Origin: Streptomyces aurantiacus JA 4570
GTDB taxonomy: Bacteria > Actinomycetota > Actinomycetes > Streptomycetales > Streptomycetaceae
Length of the DNA stretch: 64,000 nt
Assembly (NCBI RefSeq): GCF_000414115.1
Contig: NZ_AOPZ01000316.1
Location: 47,256-111,255 of the forward strand
Reading direction: 5' to 3'
In this document: positions 43,548 through 52,505 of the stretch, piece by piece
How the letters are laid out: every line of letters begins with the position of its first letter
How positions within the stretch are numbered: the stretch's first letter is position 1
Program-made: the position numbers and the translations under genes
Notes under the pieces: generated by a model
Database searches by the model: none
Told to the model about the DNA's origin: nothing
Seen by the model: only the letters and a program-made list of their open reading frames with translations

Positions 43548-45074
43548 TCAGGGCGGGGCGATGTCCAGTGCGGTGAACTCGTGGTCCGCCCAGATCAGGC
43601 GGGACGTCTCCTCCGGATAGGGAGCCGTGTGCGGTTCCGTTCCGAAGAGGCGGGTCAGCCGCTCCCCCTCGCGGTACGGGGCCCAGCCGGGGTCGCCCGT
43701 CGCGGCGAAGGCCGTCCACGCGGCCCTCATCCGTTCGGAGAGAGCGGCGGCCTCCTCCGGCGGGTCCTCTCCCAGGAGTTGCGTCGCGATCCCGCCGTGC
43801 AGTGTGCCGAAGACGAGCGGTACGTCGAGTCCGTGGCACGCTCCGAGGACGCCGCCCATCCCCGGTGCCTCCCAGGTGAGTTCGTACGTGTACGAGGTGC
43901 CGCCACCCTCGACGTGTGCCTGGGCCAGGTGGAGGCTGGGCATGCGGAACAGCCAGTCCGATATCACAAGGTCCCGCAGCGTGCTCGGGTCGGCCGTCGG
44001 GTGAGCCCGGCGATAGGCGCGCCGGCCGGCCTCACCCGGCGCGAACCACTCCAAGGTGTCCGTGACCTCTTCCTCGCTCACCCGGCCGAGTTGCCCCGCC
44101 AGCGCGGTGAACAGCCGTGTCTCGTCGCGCGTGTGACCGGCGATCAGGTCCACCTGGGCGCTGTGTCCCGTGCGGAGCGCCTCCCACGGCGGGCGGGGCA
44201 ACACCTCGCCGTCGACCACCGGCGAGAAGGGCATGCGCGCACGCGCGGCCCGCCCCCACCGGCGCTCGTACCGGGCCATGGTGCGCAGCACGGTGTCGGC
44301 CGCGTCGCGCAGAGCCCCGGGCGTCGCCGCGGCGATGCCGGCGACGGTGGGGGCCGAGTTCAGCTCGGCCGCCACGGCAGCGCCGATGTCCGTGGCCAGC
44401 GCGGTGCTGTAGAAGGTCCCCGGCACGCTCTGCGCCACCGCCCGGTGGAAGAGCCCGGCCGCGCCCGGCATGGCGAGCAGTGCCGCGATCGCGCCCGCAC
44501 CTGCGGACTCCCCGAAGACCGTCACCCGGTCCGGGTCGCCTCCGAAGGCCGCGATGTTGTCCCGTACCCACCGCAGCGCGGCCACTTGGTCGAGCAGCCC
44601 CCGGTTGGGCACCGCGCCCTCGAAGTGCCCATAACCTTCCGCTCCCAGGCGGTAGTTGAAGGTGACGACGACGGTGCCGTGCCGGGCCAGCTCCGTGCCG
44701 TCGGAGGTCGGACCGTCGGAGGTGCCGAACAGATACACCCCGCCGTAGATCCACACCAGGACGGGCAGCCCCGATCCGGCCGGATCCGGCGACCAGACGT
44801 TCACCGTCAGCCAGTCCCCGGACCGCGTCAGGTTCTCGGGCCCTCCCATGGGGCCGAACGCCCGGGACTGCGGCGGGGTCTCGCCGAAGGCGTCGGCACG
44901 CCGTGTGCCGCGCCAGGGGAGCGCGGGCTGTGGTGCCGCCAGACGGAGCGGGCCGACCGGTGGCTGCGCGTAGGGGATCCCCCGGAAGACGGCCACCCCG
45001 CCTTCCCACTGTCCCTGGACTCTCCCGCTCACGGTACGGACGCCGGGTGCTGGCCACGAGCCGGAATCGGTCAC
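43548..45074 (-). CDS. Type-B carboxylesterase
   Basis: A 508-residue carboxylesterase/lipase of the COesterase family. The N-terminus is canonical (VAVFRGIPYAQPPVGPLRLA). The oxyanion-hole segment is VLVWIYGGVYLFG (about residue 106), the nucleophile is Ser in FGESAGAGA (about 190), and a catalytic His candidate is in GACHGLDVP. There is no export signal, so it probably acts inside the cell on small esters. The GTG at 45074 is the start. The gene stands alone, followed by the MerR gene. Confidence 0.9.
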   Translation of the reverse strand: MTDSGSWPAPGVRTVSGRVQGQWEGGVAVFRGIPYAQPPVGPLRLAAPQPALPWRGTRRADAFGETPPQSRAFGPMGGPENLTRSGDWLTVNVWSPDPAGSGLPVLVWIYGGVYLFGTSDGPTSDGTELARHGTVVVTFNYRLGAEGYGHFEGAVPNRGLLDQVAALRWVRDNIAAFGGDPDRVTVFGESAGAGAIAALLAMPGAAGLFHRAVAQSVPGTFYSTALATDIGAAVAAELNSAPTVAGIAAATPGALRDAADTVLRTMARYERRWGRAARARMPFSPVVDGEVLPRPPWEALRTGHSAQVDLIAGHTRDETRLFTALAGQLGRVSEEEVTDTLEWFAPGEAGRRAYRRAHPTADPSTLRDLVISDWLFRMPSLHLAQAHVEGGGTSYTYELTWEAPGMGGVLGACHGLDVPLVFGTLHGGIATQLLGEDPPEEAAALSERMRAAWTAFAATGDPGWAPYREGERLTRLFGTEPHTAPYPEETSRLIWADHEFTALDIAPP

Positions 45075-45409
45075 GCACAGAGTGTCCCGCCGAGTGAGCG
45101 CACGGCACCAGGTCGCATACGGGGGGTCGGGCGGGGCGCCGTGACCTTCGGCTGCATGGTGCTCGTCGGCCCCAGTGAGCGGTGTGCATCGTGAAGTCGC
45201 AGGTCATGGGCCTGGTGTGAAGGGCGAGTCGGGTGCTCGTGCGCGGTCAGTGGCCGATGGCCCATGGCGTAGATCATCGGGCAGGTCCGGCTCCGCCGCG
45301 ATGCCGGGCTCGGCTGCGCCAACGACCAGCCCCCGCCTTCGAGCCGTCAGCAGGTCGGCGGGCCGCGAGAACGCGGGGGAGGGCCTGGGGAACGGGGGAG
45401 CGGCAATGG

Positions 45410-45522
45410 ATCACCGCCCGTCGGAGCGAACTGAACGCCCTCGCCGTGGAGTTGGCCAAGCAACTCCAGGAGGTCCAGGCCGTGTGGAATGAACTGGCGA
45501 TCGCGGAGCGGGTGTTGAACCC
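45410..45522 (+). pseudogene. Coiled-coil protein fragment
   Basis: This frame reads ITARRSELNALAVELAKQLQ, then EVQAVWNELAIAERVLN, a helical segment of a small coiled-coil protein that is common in Streptomyces and often lies near transposases. No start codon with ribosome site fits, and after AERVLN the frame becomes low-complexity. I take it as a remnant. The surrounding gap 45075-45646 otherwise shows no gene I can support. Confidence 0.4.
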
Positions 45523-45646
45523 CTGGGTCCACGTTCCTCGGCATCACCCCGCAGACCGTTCCCCGGCGCAAGGACCAGGACAGCTTTGCCGTCCTGGCGA
45601 AACGATGGCGCGCATCGAGGCATCCGGGTCCGAACGGCCAGCTGAT

Positions 45647-46837
45647 TTATGGCAGCTGGTCCAGGAACCAGGTGGAGAGTTCCTCGGTGATCAAGGTGTG
45701 CGTATCGCTCTGCGAGGCGAGTTTGACGGCGTGGAAGGGCGTCTCCTCCAGCTCCTCCTCGCTGATCGGGGTGTAGAGGTCGTCGTGGGTGGCCGGCTCC
45801 CGCAGGGCGATGGCGCTGACGGACGGGACGAAGCAGTGCTCGCGGATCGGGTTGTTGACGCCGAAGCCCGGGACCTCGTTCAACGCGTCGGCGAGGAGGC
45901 CGAAACCGTGAAGGGTGCCGCCAGGCGCGCCGTCGATGTCGGGCAGTGCGCTGGTGCGGACCTCACGGGTGGGCACGGTGACCACCCGGAGCTTGGCCAC
46001 CAGTTGGTCGTCGCCCTCGGACTGGGTCCGCAGCTCGGTGCCGGTGACGGCCGGCCCTCTGCCGAGGACGGCCTCGGCCCCGGGAGCCACGCCGTTGCCG
46101 GCGCCGGTGTCCGGACCGTTGGCGAGGGCGATGAGCCGGGTCTCCCTCGCCCGGGGCCAGTTGCCGACTTCCTCCAGCGCGCGCAGGAACGCGAGGCGCC
46201 GCCCACTGGTGGAGGGCTTGTCCTCCCAGTGCGCGATGTGCCTCCAGAGCAATTCCTGGGCGGCCGGGCTGTTGATCTGGTCCGAGAAGCGAGGGTCGAG
46301 CTTCTTGATGTAGTGCGCGAACGCCTGGAGGGCGATGGGAATCCAGGCGCCGGTGTGAGGGCTGTCGTAGGAGTAGTAGAGCTGCGTCTGGTGCTCGATG
46401 CCGACCGTCTCCATTTTGGCGAGGGCATAACGAGCGACCAGGCCGCCCATGCTGAAGCCGCCGACGGTCAGCGGGTGGTCGCCGACACGGCGGTCGACCG
46501 CCTCAATGACGGCCGCCGTCACCGTCTCGGCGTTCTGGAGGATCGACGCGCTGCGCTCGTGATAGCCGATGAGAACGACGTCGCGGCCCCGGCGGCGGAT
46601 CTCGCTCAGGAGCGGGTACGGGCCGTACTCCAGGTGCTCCCAGGTGAGGCCGAGGTCGCTGGGGCCGGTGCTGAAGCCGTCCGCCATCAGGACCGGGCGG
46701 GTGAGCTGGCCGTTGCCCTCGCCGTGGTAGACCCAGGCGGTGCCGTGAGGGAGGTCCCAGACGTCGTTGGGCGGGGCCCCGCCTTGCGGATCGCACGCTG
46801 AGTCCGGGGCTTTGTGCTTCGCGTCCGTTTCCGGCAA
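45647..46837 (-). CDS. Alpha/beta-fold lipase/esterase
   Basis: A protein of about 396 residues. The nucleophile elbow GGFSMGGLVARYALAKM (near residue 130) is a GxSxG with Ser, as in PGAP1-like lipases, preceded by VVLIGYHERS. The hydrophobic N-terminal third (LPHGTAWVYHGEGNGQLTRP) and the downstream YSYDSPHTGAWIPIALQAF are conserved in Streptomyces esterase-like proteins. The start is uncertain: TTG 46837 (MPETDAK) is my choice, and the frame stays open further upstream. No signal peptide is seen. Substrate unknown. Confidence 0.7.
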   Translation of the reverse strand: MPETDAKHKAPDSACDPQGGAPPNDVWDLPHGTAWVYHGEGNGQLTRPVLMADGFSTGPSDLGLTWEHLEYGPYPLLSEIRRRGRDVVLIGYHERSASILQNAETVTAAVIEAVDRRVGDHPLTVGGFSMGGLVARYALAKMETVGIEHQTQLYYSYDSPHTGAWIPIALQAFAHYIKKLDPRFSDQINSPAAQELLWRHIAHWEDKPSTSGRRLAFLRALEEVGNWPRARETRLIALANGPDTGAGNGVAPGAEAVLGRGPAVTGTELRTQSEGDDQLVAKLRVVTVPTREVRTSALPDIDGAPGGTLHGFGLLADALNEVPGFGVNNPIREHCFVPSVSAIALREPATHDDLYTPISEEELEETPFHAVKLASQSDTHTLITEELSTWFLDQLP

Positions 46838-47253
46838 GACAATGACAACGCGCTCATCACTGTCTGCACTGGATCGAATGCGGACAGCTACGATCTCCCG
46901 GCGTGCGGGAATGTGACCGTCGACCGATCGGAAGCGAAGTGTTTCCTGTGCGAACACATGGCCCTGCGGTCGGGACCGGTCGGAAGGTAGATCTGCGTCG
47001 ATCGCTCGGCCGGCTGGCCACGCTTCAAACCGAGTGCCGCAATTGTCCGGATCGTGTGATCGAGGCTCCGGTTCTGACGTGGGCGCTAACTGACGGTCCC
47101 CCGAAGGCAGTTGAGTTCGGCTCGCGGTGGCGTGCGCTGCCTGCGGGGAAGGTCGTCGGCATCGCGCCGGCGGTGCCGCGCTGTGACCGGCAGACCGGCA
47201 GACTGGCGATCCGGGCGGCGGGAACGGGGTGCACCGCACCACCGTGCCCGCGT
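46838..47253. other. Gap with no supported gene
   Basis: Over 415 bases, all frames look non-coding or are the unconvincing upstream extension of the lipase frame. It contains the 15-mer GTGCCCGCGTTTACT near 47245, which also occurs near 24464. No other feature was recognised. Confidence 0.4.
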
Positions 47254-47988
47254 TTACTCGGCCGGTGCGGCCAGGCGGAAGCCCACGCCGATCGCTTCGA
47301 GGTCCGGCTCATAGGCGCCGTGGCGGCGGGCGCACCGGGCCAGGTCCCGGTCGTGGCGGAACGAGCCGCCCCGGGTGATGTGCCGGTCGAAGGCCCAGTC
47401 CTCGCTGCTCGGCACCCCGGCGGGCGCGCCAGGGTAGGGAGCGTAGAGGGTAGAGGTCCACTCGTCGGCGTTGCCCGCCATGTCCAGCACCCCGAAAGGG
47501 CTGGCGCCCTCGGGGAAGGACCCGACCGGCATCGTGGTGCCGATGCCGAGGTCCACCAGATTGGCCAGGCCGGTGCGGTACTCCTCGCCCCACGGGAACT
47601 CCCGACCGTCGTCGCCCCGCGCGGCTCGCTCCCACTCGTCTTCCGTGGGCAGCCGCACGCCGAGGCCGAGTCGCTCCCCGAGCCAAAGGCAGTAGGCCGT
47701 CGCCGCCTCCCAGGCGACCCCGATGACGGGGTGGTCCACAGGCGTCTGTGGGACCGGTCGGCCGGTGGCCGCTGCGAAGAGTGCCCATTGGCCGACTGTG
47801 ACCGGGGTGCGGGCGATCCGGAACGCCGGGATGTGGATCTCCGCGCGCGGAGCTTCTTTCATGTACCACTCCGCCGGCACCCCGGTGTCCGCATAGCGGC
47901 GGGCCACAGCCGCCACCTCGTCGACCGGCGTACCCCGACGCAGCAAGCCCGCCGGAACCTCCGCCCAGTCCACCTGCTCCACCCGCAT
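47254..47988 (-). CDS. FGE-sulfatase-domain protein
   Basis: A 244-residue protein of the formylglycine-generating-enzyme fold: WAEVPAGLLRRGTPVDEV, LPTEDEWERAARGDDGREFP and WGEEY, FGVLDMAGNADEWT, HITRGGSFRHD and GVGFRLA. In true FGE two active-site cysteines lie after RGGS. Here that region reads FRHDRDLARCARRHG with only one Cys, so formylglycine formation is unlikely; an EgtB-like or structural role is possible. GGAGG precedes ATG 47988. The gene is shorter than full FGE (about 300). Confidence 0.85.
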   Translation of the reverse strand: MRVEQVDWAEVPAGLLRRGTPVDEVAAVARRYADTGVPAEWYMKEAPRAEIHIPAFRIARTPVTVGQWALFAAATGRPVPQTPVDHPVIGVAWEAATAYCLWLGERLGLGVRLPTEDEWERAARGDDGREFPWGEEYRTGLANLVDLGIGTTMPVGSFPEGASPFGVLDMAGNADEWTSTLYAPYPGAPAGVPSSEDWAFDRHITRGGSFRHDRDLARCARRHGAYEPDLEAIGVGFRLAAPAE

Positions 47989-48403
47989 GGCTCCTCCTCG
48001 GCTCGAACGGACAACCTCATGATCACCTAGGGGCTCGGGGCGGACATCGGTCGATGGACCCACCTCGACAGCGACCTTGGAACCAGGGCGTCGGGCCACG
48101 GATCAGCTGTGCTCCGGCATAACGAGCGGTGCATGTTTGCGTGTACCAGTCGGAGGCTCAGGCGGTCGGAGCCTGGGTCAGGGCATCGCGGTGACCGGGG
48201 ATGTGCTGGGGGGCGCTGGGCGTGCGTGGTGGTGTTGATCATTACCGCGATTCGGTTGGGGTCCATGGACGGCTGGTTGTCCACGGTGGCGGTGTGCCCG
48301 TTGATCTGCTCGCGGGCCGCGGTGGCGATGATCCGGTCGGCCAGGGCGATGTGGCACAGCCGCCATCCGCAGTCCTGTGCAAAGTGGTTCGGAGTCGGAA
48401 AGT
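47989..48403. other. Gap with no supported gene
   Basis: A 415-base region before the MFS gene. A minus-strand frame with ALADRIIATAAREQINGHTA looks partly protein-like but has no recognisable family, start or end. It may be a gene remnant. I do not annotate it as a gene. Confidence 0.4.
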
Positions 48404-49612
48404 TCAGGCGAGTTGGCGGCGCTTACGGGTCAGCGCGGCCATGTCCAGCAGGCACAGCGCGGCCACGACGGAGGCGAAGAGCTGGACCGCGGTGAGCAGG
48501 CCGGTCACGGTGGCCAGGAAGCCGACGGCGATGACGGGGACGCCGACGCCGAGGTAGACGACGACGTAGAAGGTGGAGATCACGTCCGCGTGGCGGCCCT
48601 CGGGGGCGACGCGGTTGATCTCGGTGATGCCGCCGAGGAAGGCCAGTCCCTGCCCGACGCCGCCGACGACCGTGGACACGAGCAGCAGGGGCAGCGAGCC
48701 GACGCCGCCGGCCACGGCGAGCAGCAGCAGGCCGATCGCGAGCAGGACCAGCCCGGTGATCTGGATGCCGAGGGCCTCGCGGCCCGAGGCGGTGATCTGG
48801 GCGAGGACCGAGCAGGCGAGCATCAGGGCGACTGCGACGCCGGCGAGCGCGAGGTTGGTACTGCCCGACAGCTTGGTGACGTAGGTCGGCACCAGGGCCA
48901 GGAACAGTCCGATCACCGAGAAGGCCAGGAAGCTGGCGGTGCCGGAGGAGACGAACACGCCGCGCATGCCGGCCGGGATGGAGGGGCGGCGCGGCCGCCA
49001 CTTGGTGGTGGGCCGGGCCGTGGGCAGGGTCGCCATGGCGATGGCGGCCGGGACCAGCAGCACGATCTCCACTGCGAACGGCAGGACGTAGGGCCAGGGT
49101 GCGTATTGAGCGAGCAGGCCGGCGATCAGGGGGCCGGCGCCGAGGCCGCCGACGGAGGCCACGGTGGAGACCAGAGCGGCGCGCCGCCGGTCGCCGTTGG
49201 GCTCGAGCTCGCTCAGGGCGGCAGTGAGCGCACCGGAAGCAGCGCCTACGGCCATGCCTTGCAGTAGCCGGGCGGCGAAGAGCCAGCCGATGTTGTCCGC
49301 GAGCGCGAACGCCAGGGAGCCGAGCGCGGCCAGGATCAATGCCGGCAGTACGACTTTGCGGCGCCCGATGGAGTCGGACAGCGGTCCCGCGATCAACAGG
49401 GAGGGGATCAGCGAGGCCACGTACACCGCGAAGATCATCGTGACCATCAGCGGGGAGAACCCGAACGACTGCTGGTAGCCGCGGTACAGGGGCGTGGGCA
49501 GGTTCGTGCCGGTCAGCAGGAAGAGCAGGGTGTAGGCGGTTGCCCAGAAGCGGCCTGGACTGCCCACGGTGGATTTCGTGCTGACGGGGGCCGCCAGTCG
49601 TTCCGTCGTCAT
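48404..49612 (-). CDS. MFS efflux transporter
   Basis: A 402-residue 12-helix major-facilitator protein of the drug-exporter type. The loop 2-3 motif GPLSDSIGRRKVV (about residue 78) and the central loop with RPTTKWRPRRPS are visible; the sequence starts MTTERLAAPVST and ends with a basic tail. It probably exports a hydrophobic compound by proton antiport. It is divergent from a TetR gene with three operator copies between them, so induction by the exported compound is expected. No drug can be named. Confidence 0.9.
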   Translation of the reverse strand: MTTERLAAPVSTKSTVGSPGRFWATAYTLLFLLTGTNLPTPLYRGYQQSFGFSPLMVTMIFAVYVASLIPSLLIAGPLSDSIGRRKVVLPALILAALGSLAFALADNIGWLFAARLLQGMAVGAASGALTAALSELEPNGDRRRAALVSTVASVGGLGAGPLIAGLLAQYAPWPYVLPFAVEIVLLVPAAIAMATLPTARPTTKWRPRRPSIPAGMRGVFVSSGTASFLAFSVIGLFLALVPTYVTKLSGSTNLALAGVAVALMLACSVLAQITASGREALGIQITGLVLLAIGLLLLAVAGGVGSLPLLLVSTVVGGVGQGLAFLGGITEINRVAPEGRHADVISTFYVVVYLGVGVPVIAVGFLATVTGLLTAVQLFASVVAALCLLDMAALTRKRRQLA

Positions 49613-49659
49613 CTCGTCCTCGGATCCTCTCGCAAGTGGATTGCGGCATCTGACACCAA

Positions 49660-49722
49660 TGACCGACGGTCAGTCAACCAAGTGACCGGTGGTCAGTCAA
49701 TGTGGTGACTGACCACCGGTCA
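49660..49722 (+). promoter_or_regulatory. Three TetR operators
   Basis: TGACCGACGGTCAGTCA (49660-49676), TGACCGGTGGTCAGTCA (49683-49699) and TGACTGACCACCGGTCA (49706-49722). The third is the exact reverse complement of the second, and the first differs by two bases. They lie in the 151-base gap between the MFS and TetR genes and cover both promoters, so co-operative repression is likely. Confidence 0.85.
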
Positions 49723-49763
49723 GATATGCTGGAGGGGACAGAGCAAGTCGGACGGAGGTGGGC

Positions 49764-50396
49764 ATGCCGGCGAAGGCGCGACGCAAACGGGTCACCAAGA
49801 GCCCCGACGACCGCAGGGACGACATCCTGCGCGCGGGGGAGAGGGTGTTCGCCACCACGGGATTCGAGCGGGCAACCATCTCCGAGCTCGCCGACGCGGC
49901 AGAGATCGGCAAGGGCACCTTCTACCTGTACTTCGAGTCCAAGGACCACCTGCTGGGCGCCCTGTGGGAGCAGTACGTCGACGCCATCGTCTCCACCGCT
50001 CAGGAGATCCTCGCCGAGGGCGCCGCCTGGTGGCCGACGATCGACCGGGTGATGAGCGCCCTGATCGGACACGCCGTCAAGAACGCCGAGCTCCACCGCA
50101 TTGTTTACGGCTCGGCCAACGCCAAGGCCCTCGAACTGTGCCGCCAGGCGAACCAGCGCGCCATCGACCTCATGTGCGACTACGTGGACCAGGGCACCCA
50201 GGCCGAAGCCTTCCAGGCCCTCGACACCCGTCATGCCTTCCGCATGGCCTACCACGCGGCCGACGGCCTGCTCGACGACCTCATCGCCCAGAGCGACTCC
50301 GACCTCGACGAGGCTCAGGTGACCGCGGTCGTCCTGGAACTGATGCACCGCGCACTGGGCGACCACGACTATGTGGCGCTGCCGCAACCGGCCTGA
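49764..50396 (+). CDS. TetR-family repressor of the MFS gene
   Basis: A 210-residue TetR regulator. The helix-turn-helix (residues about 16-62) has RAGERVFATTGFERATISEL and AEIGKGTFYLYFESKDHLLG. GGAGGTGGGC precedes ATG 49764. The C-terminal domain is typical of repressors that sense small hydrophobic ligands. Its three operator copies and the divergent MFS gene define its regulon locally. Confidence 0.92.
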   Translation: MPAKARRKRVTKSPDDRRDDILRAGERVFATTGFERATISELADAAEIGKGTFYLYFESKDHLLGALWEQYVDAIVSTAQEILAEGAAWWPTIDRVMSALIGHAVKNAELHRIVYGSANAKALELCRQANQRAIDLMCDYVDQGTQAEAFQALDTRHAFRMAYHAADGLLDDLIAQSDSDLDEAQVTAVVLELMHRALGDHDYVALPQPA

Positions 50397-50476
50397 CCCG
50401 GACCGGTCGGCCCAGGGGTGAAGGTCGGCGTCTTCACCGACCTCTGAGTCCGCGGGATATAGCCCAAGGAGACGGC

Positions 50477-50824
50477 ATGGCTTCCATCGCTCTGAGACAC
50501 GTGGATGCTCTGTGGGCGTCCGCCCGCTCCATCGAAGTAGCTCCTCGGGAACCTCAGCAAGGTGAGCGGTCCGTCATGGTGGGGGCTGTCGCTGAGATCG
50601 CCGAGTTGGCTGGGCTCTTGGAGGTCGACCTGACCGCCGAGCCCTTCACCTGCATGTGCTTGGGAGACGTCAGGTTCACGGTCCGGGGTGAACTCGGCAT
50701 CGTGCTGGGTGTGTTGTCCCACCATCTGGGCGGAGGGCTGGACTGGCACCGGTGGCACGGGCAGCTCCCGCTGCTGCGCCCTGGAGAACTCACGAAATGG
50801 CTGATCAGCCGTGGCGTGATGTGA
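50477..50824 (+). CDS. Small conserved hypothetical protein
   Basis: A 115-residue soluble protein with a beta-sheet-like middle (PFTCMCLGDVRFTVRGELGI) and a C-terminal WHRWHGQLPLLRPGELTKWL. The pattern recurs in Streptomyces hypothetical proteins, but I know no function. AAGGAGA lies before ATG 50477. It is downstream of the TetR gene on the same strand, 80 bases away. The gap to the next AraC gene holds a possible transposase fragment. Confidence 0.6.
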   Translation: MASIALRHVDALWASARSIEVAPREPQQGERSVMVGAVAEIAELAGLLEVDLTAEPFTCMCLGDVRFTVRGELGIVLGVLSHHLGGGLDWHRWHGQLPLLRPGELTKWLISRGVM

Positions 50825-50929
50825 CCTGCGCGTACGTCGGCCATCTGACCTGTGCAGGGGCACGTGGGACGTGGCAGCAGGGCTCGGTGCCGGCGGGCTT
50901 CATCACCCTCGTCCGGTCACGGTACGTGG

Positions 50930-51080
50930 AACCTCGGGCAGGTGCGCTCGGAGCGGGAGTTCGCCGCAGCCAGGCAGCCGTTCGTGGTCCCTGACCAGGC
51001 GTCGGGCGTGCATCGCCCACGCCCGGACCAGGCCGCGGGCGGTGAAGTGGTCGGCGAGCGCGGTGAGTTCGGCCCGGTGG
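50930..51080 (-). mobile_element. Possible transposase C-terminal fragment
   Basis: On the minus strand the segment HARRLVRDHERLPGCGELPL resembles the end of IS5-type transposases (R..RLVRDHERLP.....). It has no start and no catalytic part, and lies in an otherwise empty 294-base gap. I give it low confidence; it would be another degraded insertion. Confidence 0.3.
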
Positions 51081-51118
51081 TGGTCTTGCCGGGCTCGCCG
51101 GTTCGTACACTGACGAGG

Positions 51119-51955
51119 GTGGAGGACCATTCGGCTACCAGGATCGATGCACGTCCGGCGCCCGCCTTGCGGCGGTACGTCAGCTCGTATGTCGGTTTCG
51201 ACCTTCGCGGGTTCCCGGCGGGGGTGCACTGTGGTCCGCCGGGCCGCGTGCTCACTGCGGTGATCAGCCTGTCCGACCCTTTGGAGGTGGCGGCGGGCGT
51301 CGACGACGGGTCACCGGTCACCCGATTCGGCAGCGTGGCCGGCGGGCTGATGCGCCGGTCCGTCGCGATTCACCACGACGGACGCCAGCAAGGCGTGCAG
51401 GTGTCACTGACACCACTCGGGGCTCGGGCCGTCTACGGCATGCCCGCCGCTGTGCTGGCCCACCGACTGGTCCCACTCGACGAGCTTCTCGGAGCGCTCG
51501 GCGTCGAACTGGTCGACCGGGTCCGAGCGGCGACGACATGGGTCGCGCGGTTCGCCGCGCTGGACGAGTTGCTCCTGCGAGCCGTCGGCCGCGCCGCCGG
51601 CGACGACCGCGTGCCCCGGGTGGGCCCCGAGGTTGCCGAGGCATGGCGCCGCCTCGTCGCCGCGCGGGGCCGCGTCCAGGTCGGGGCGGTCGCCGCAGAA
51701 CTGGGCTGGAGCCGTCGGTACCTCACCGAGCGGTTTCGCGGTGAGGTGGGCCTGTCGCCGAAGACCTTCGCCCGAGTTCTGCGGTTCGAGCACGCGCACG
51801 AACTGGCGACGGCGCCCGGCCCGCTCCCGTGGGCCGATGTGGCGACCGTCTCCGGCTACGCCGACCAGGCCCATCTCGTTCGGGACTGGCGCGAGTTCAC
51901 GGGCCGATCGCCGACGGCCTGGCGTCGCGGCGAAGTCCTCCTAGGGACCGGGTAG
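51119..51955 (+). CDS. AraC-family regulator
   Basis: A 278-residue regulator. The N-terminal half is an AraC-type sensing domain (RRYVSSYVGFDLRGFPAGVH). The C-terminal domain (residues about 180-270) holds the HTH segments VGAVAAELGWSRRYLTERFR and DVATVSGYADQAHLVRDWRE. GTG 51119 is the start, with a weak ribosome site. It precedes the cupin and SGNH hydrolase genes by 67 bases on the same strand and may control them. Confidence 0.87.
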   Translation: MEDHSATRIDARPAPALRRYVSSYVGFDLRGFPAGVHCGPPGRVLTAVISLSDPLEVAAGVDDGSPVTRFGSVAGGLMRRSVAIHHDGRQQGVQVSLTPLGARAVYGMPAAVLAHRLVPLDELLGALGVELVDRVRAATTWVARFAALDELLLRAVGRAAGDDRVPRVGPEVAEAWRRLVAARGRVQVGAVAAELGWSRRYLTERFRGEVGLSPKTFARVLRFEHAHELATAPGPLPWADVATVSGYADQAHLVRDWREFTGRSPTAWRRGEVLLGTG

Positions 51956-52022
51956 TCGCCGACCGGCTGCCCGTCGCGTCAGCTTCCGTTCCCTTTTCTT
52001 CAAGACCACCCGATGCCGCCCT

Positions 52023-52505
52023 GTGACGATCGTCGGCATGAGACTCGTCAACCACGAACGCAACGCCATCGACCTGCGGACAACCCCCGTGCACCTCGGG
52101 CTGGGATCGAGAGCGAAACCCGTCGAGGGCTTCGCCTGGGACCCGGAGGTGCTCCAGGCGTACAGCGCCGCGGTCGCGGCGGACGGCGCCGAGGGACGGA
52201 TGGTGACGATCTTCGACGGCGACGGCCCCGGCGACCATTGGGAGCGTCACCCCGCCGGCGACGAACTGGTCGTCTGCCTCAGCGGGTCAGTGACGGTCAC
52301 CCGCGACGTGGACGGGGTGCCCGACCGCGTTGTGCTCGGGCCGGGCGAGGCCACCGTCAACCCGGCCGGGGCATGGCACGCGGTCGACATGGCGGGGCCG
52401 GCCTCCATCCTGACCATCACCGCCGGCCTCGGCACCGACCACCGTCCCCGGACCGACGCCCGCCCGGCCGAGCACGTCGGCACGCCCGGCCCGCAAGCGC
52501 CGTGA
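52023..52505 (+). CDS. Cupin-domain protein
   Basis: A 160-residue small beta-barrel protein. The cupin motif GDHWERHPAGDELVVCLSGS (about residues 70-90) carries the metal-binding His and Glu residues, and a second motif NPAGAWHAVDM follows at about 117. GTG 52023 or ATG 52038 could be the start. Its stop overlaps the GTG of the SGNH hydrolase gene (GTGA), so the two are coupled. A role as a small enzyme or sensor of a metabolite is possible. Confidence 0.8.
   Translation: MTIVGMRLVNHERNAIDLRTTPVHLGLGSRAKPVEGFAWDPEVLQAYSAAVAADGAEGRMVTIFDGDGPGDHWERHPAGDELVVCLSGSVTVTRDVDGVPDRVVLGPGEATVNPAGAWHAVDMAGPASILTITAGLGTDHRPRTDARPAEHVGTPGPQAP

Noticed and set aside
47245..47260. Shared 15-mer GTGCCCGCGTTTACT at 24464 and 47245
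   Set aside because: The match is short, one copy runs into a gene end, and no flanking similarity was seen; I treat it as probable coincidence.
48178..48366. Minus-strand ORF in the gap before the MFS gene
   Set aside because: The translation is rich in Arg, Pro and His with no motif; a neighbouring frame is slightly more protein-like but has no support either.
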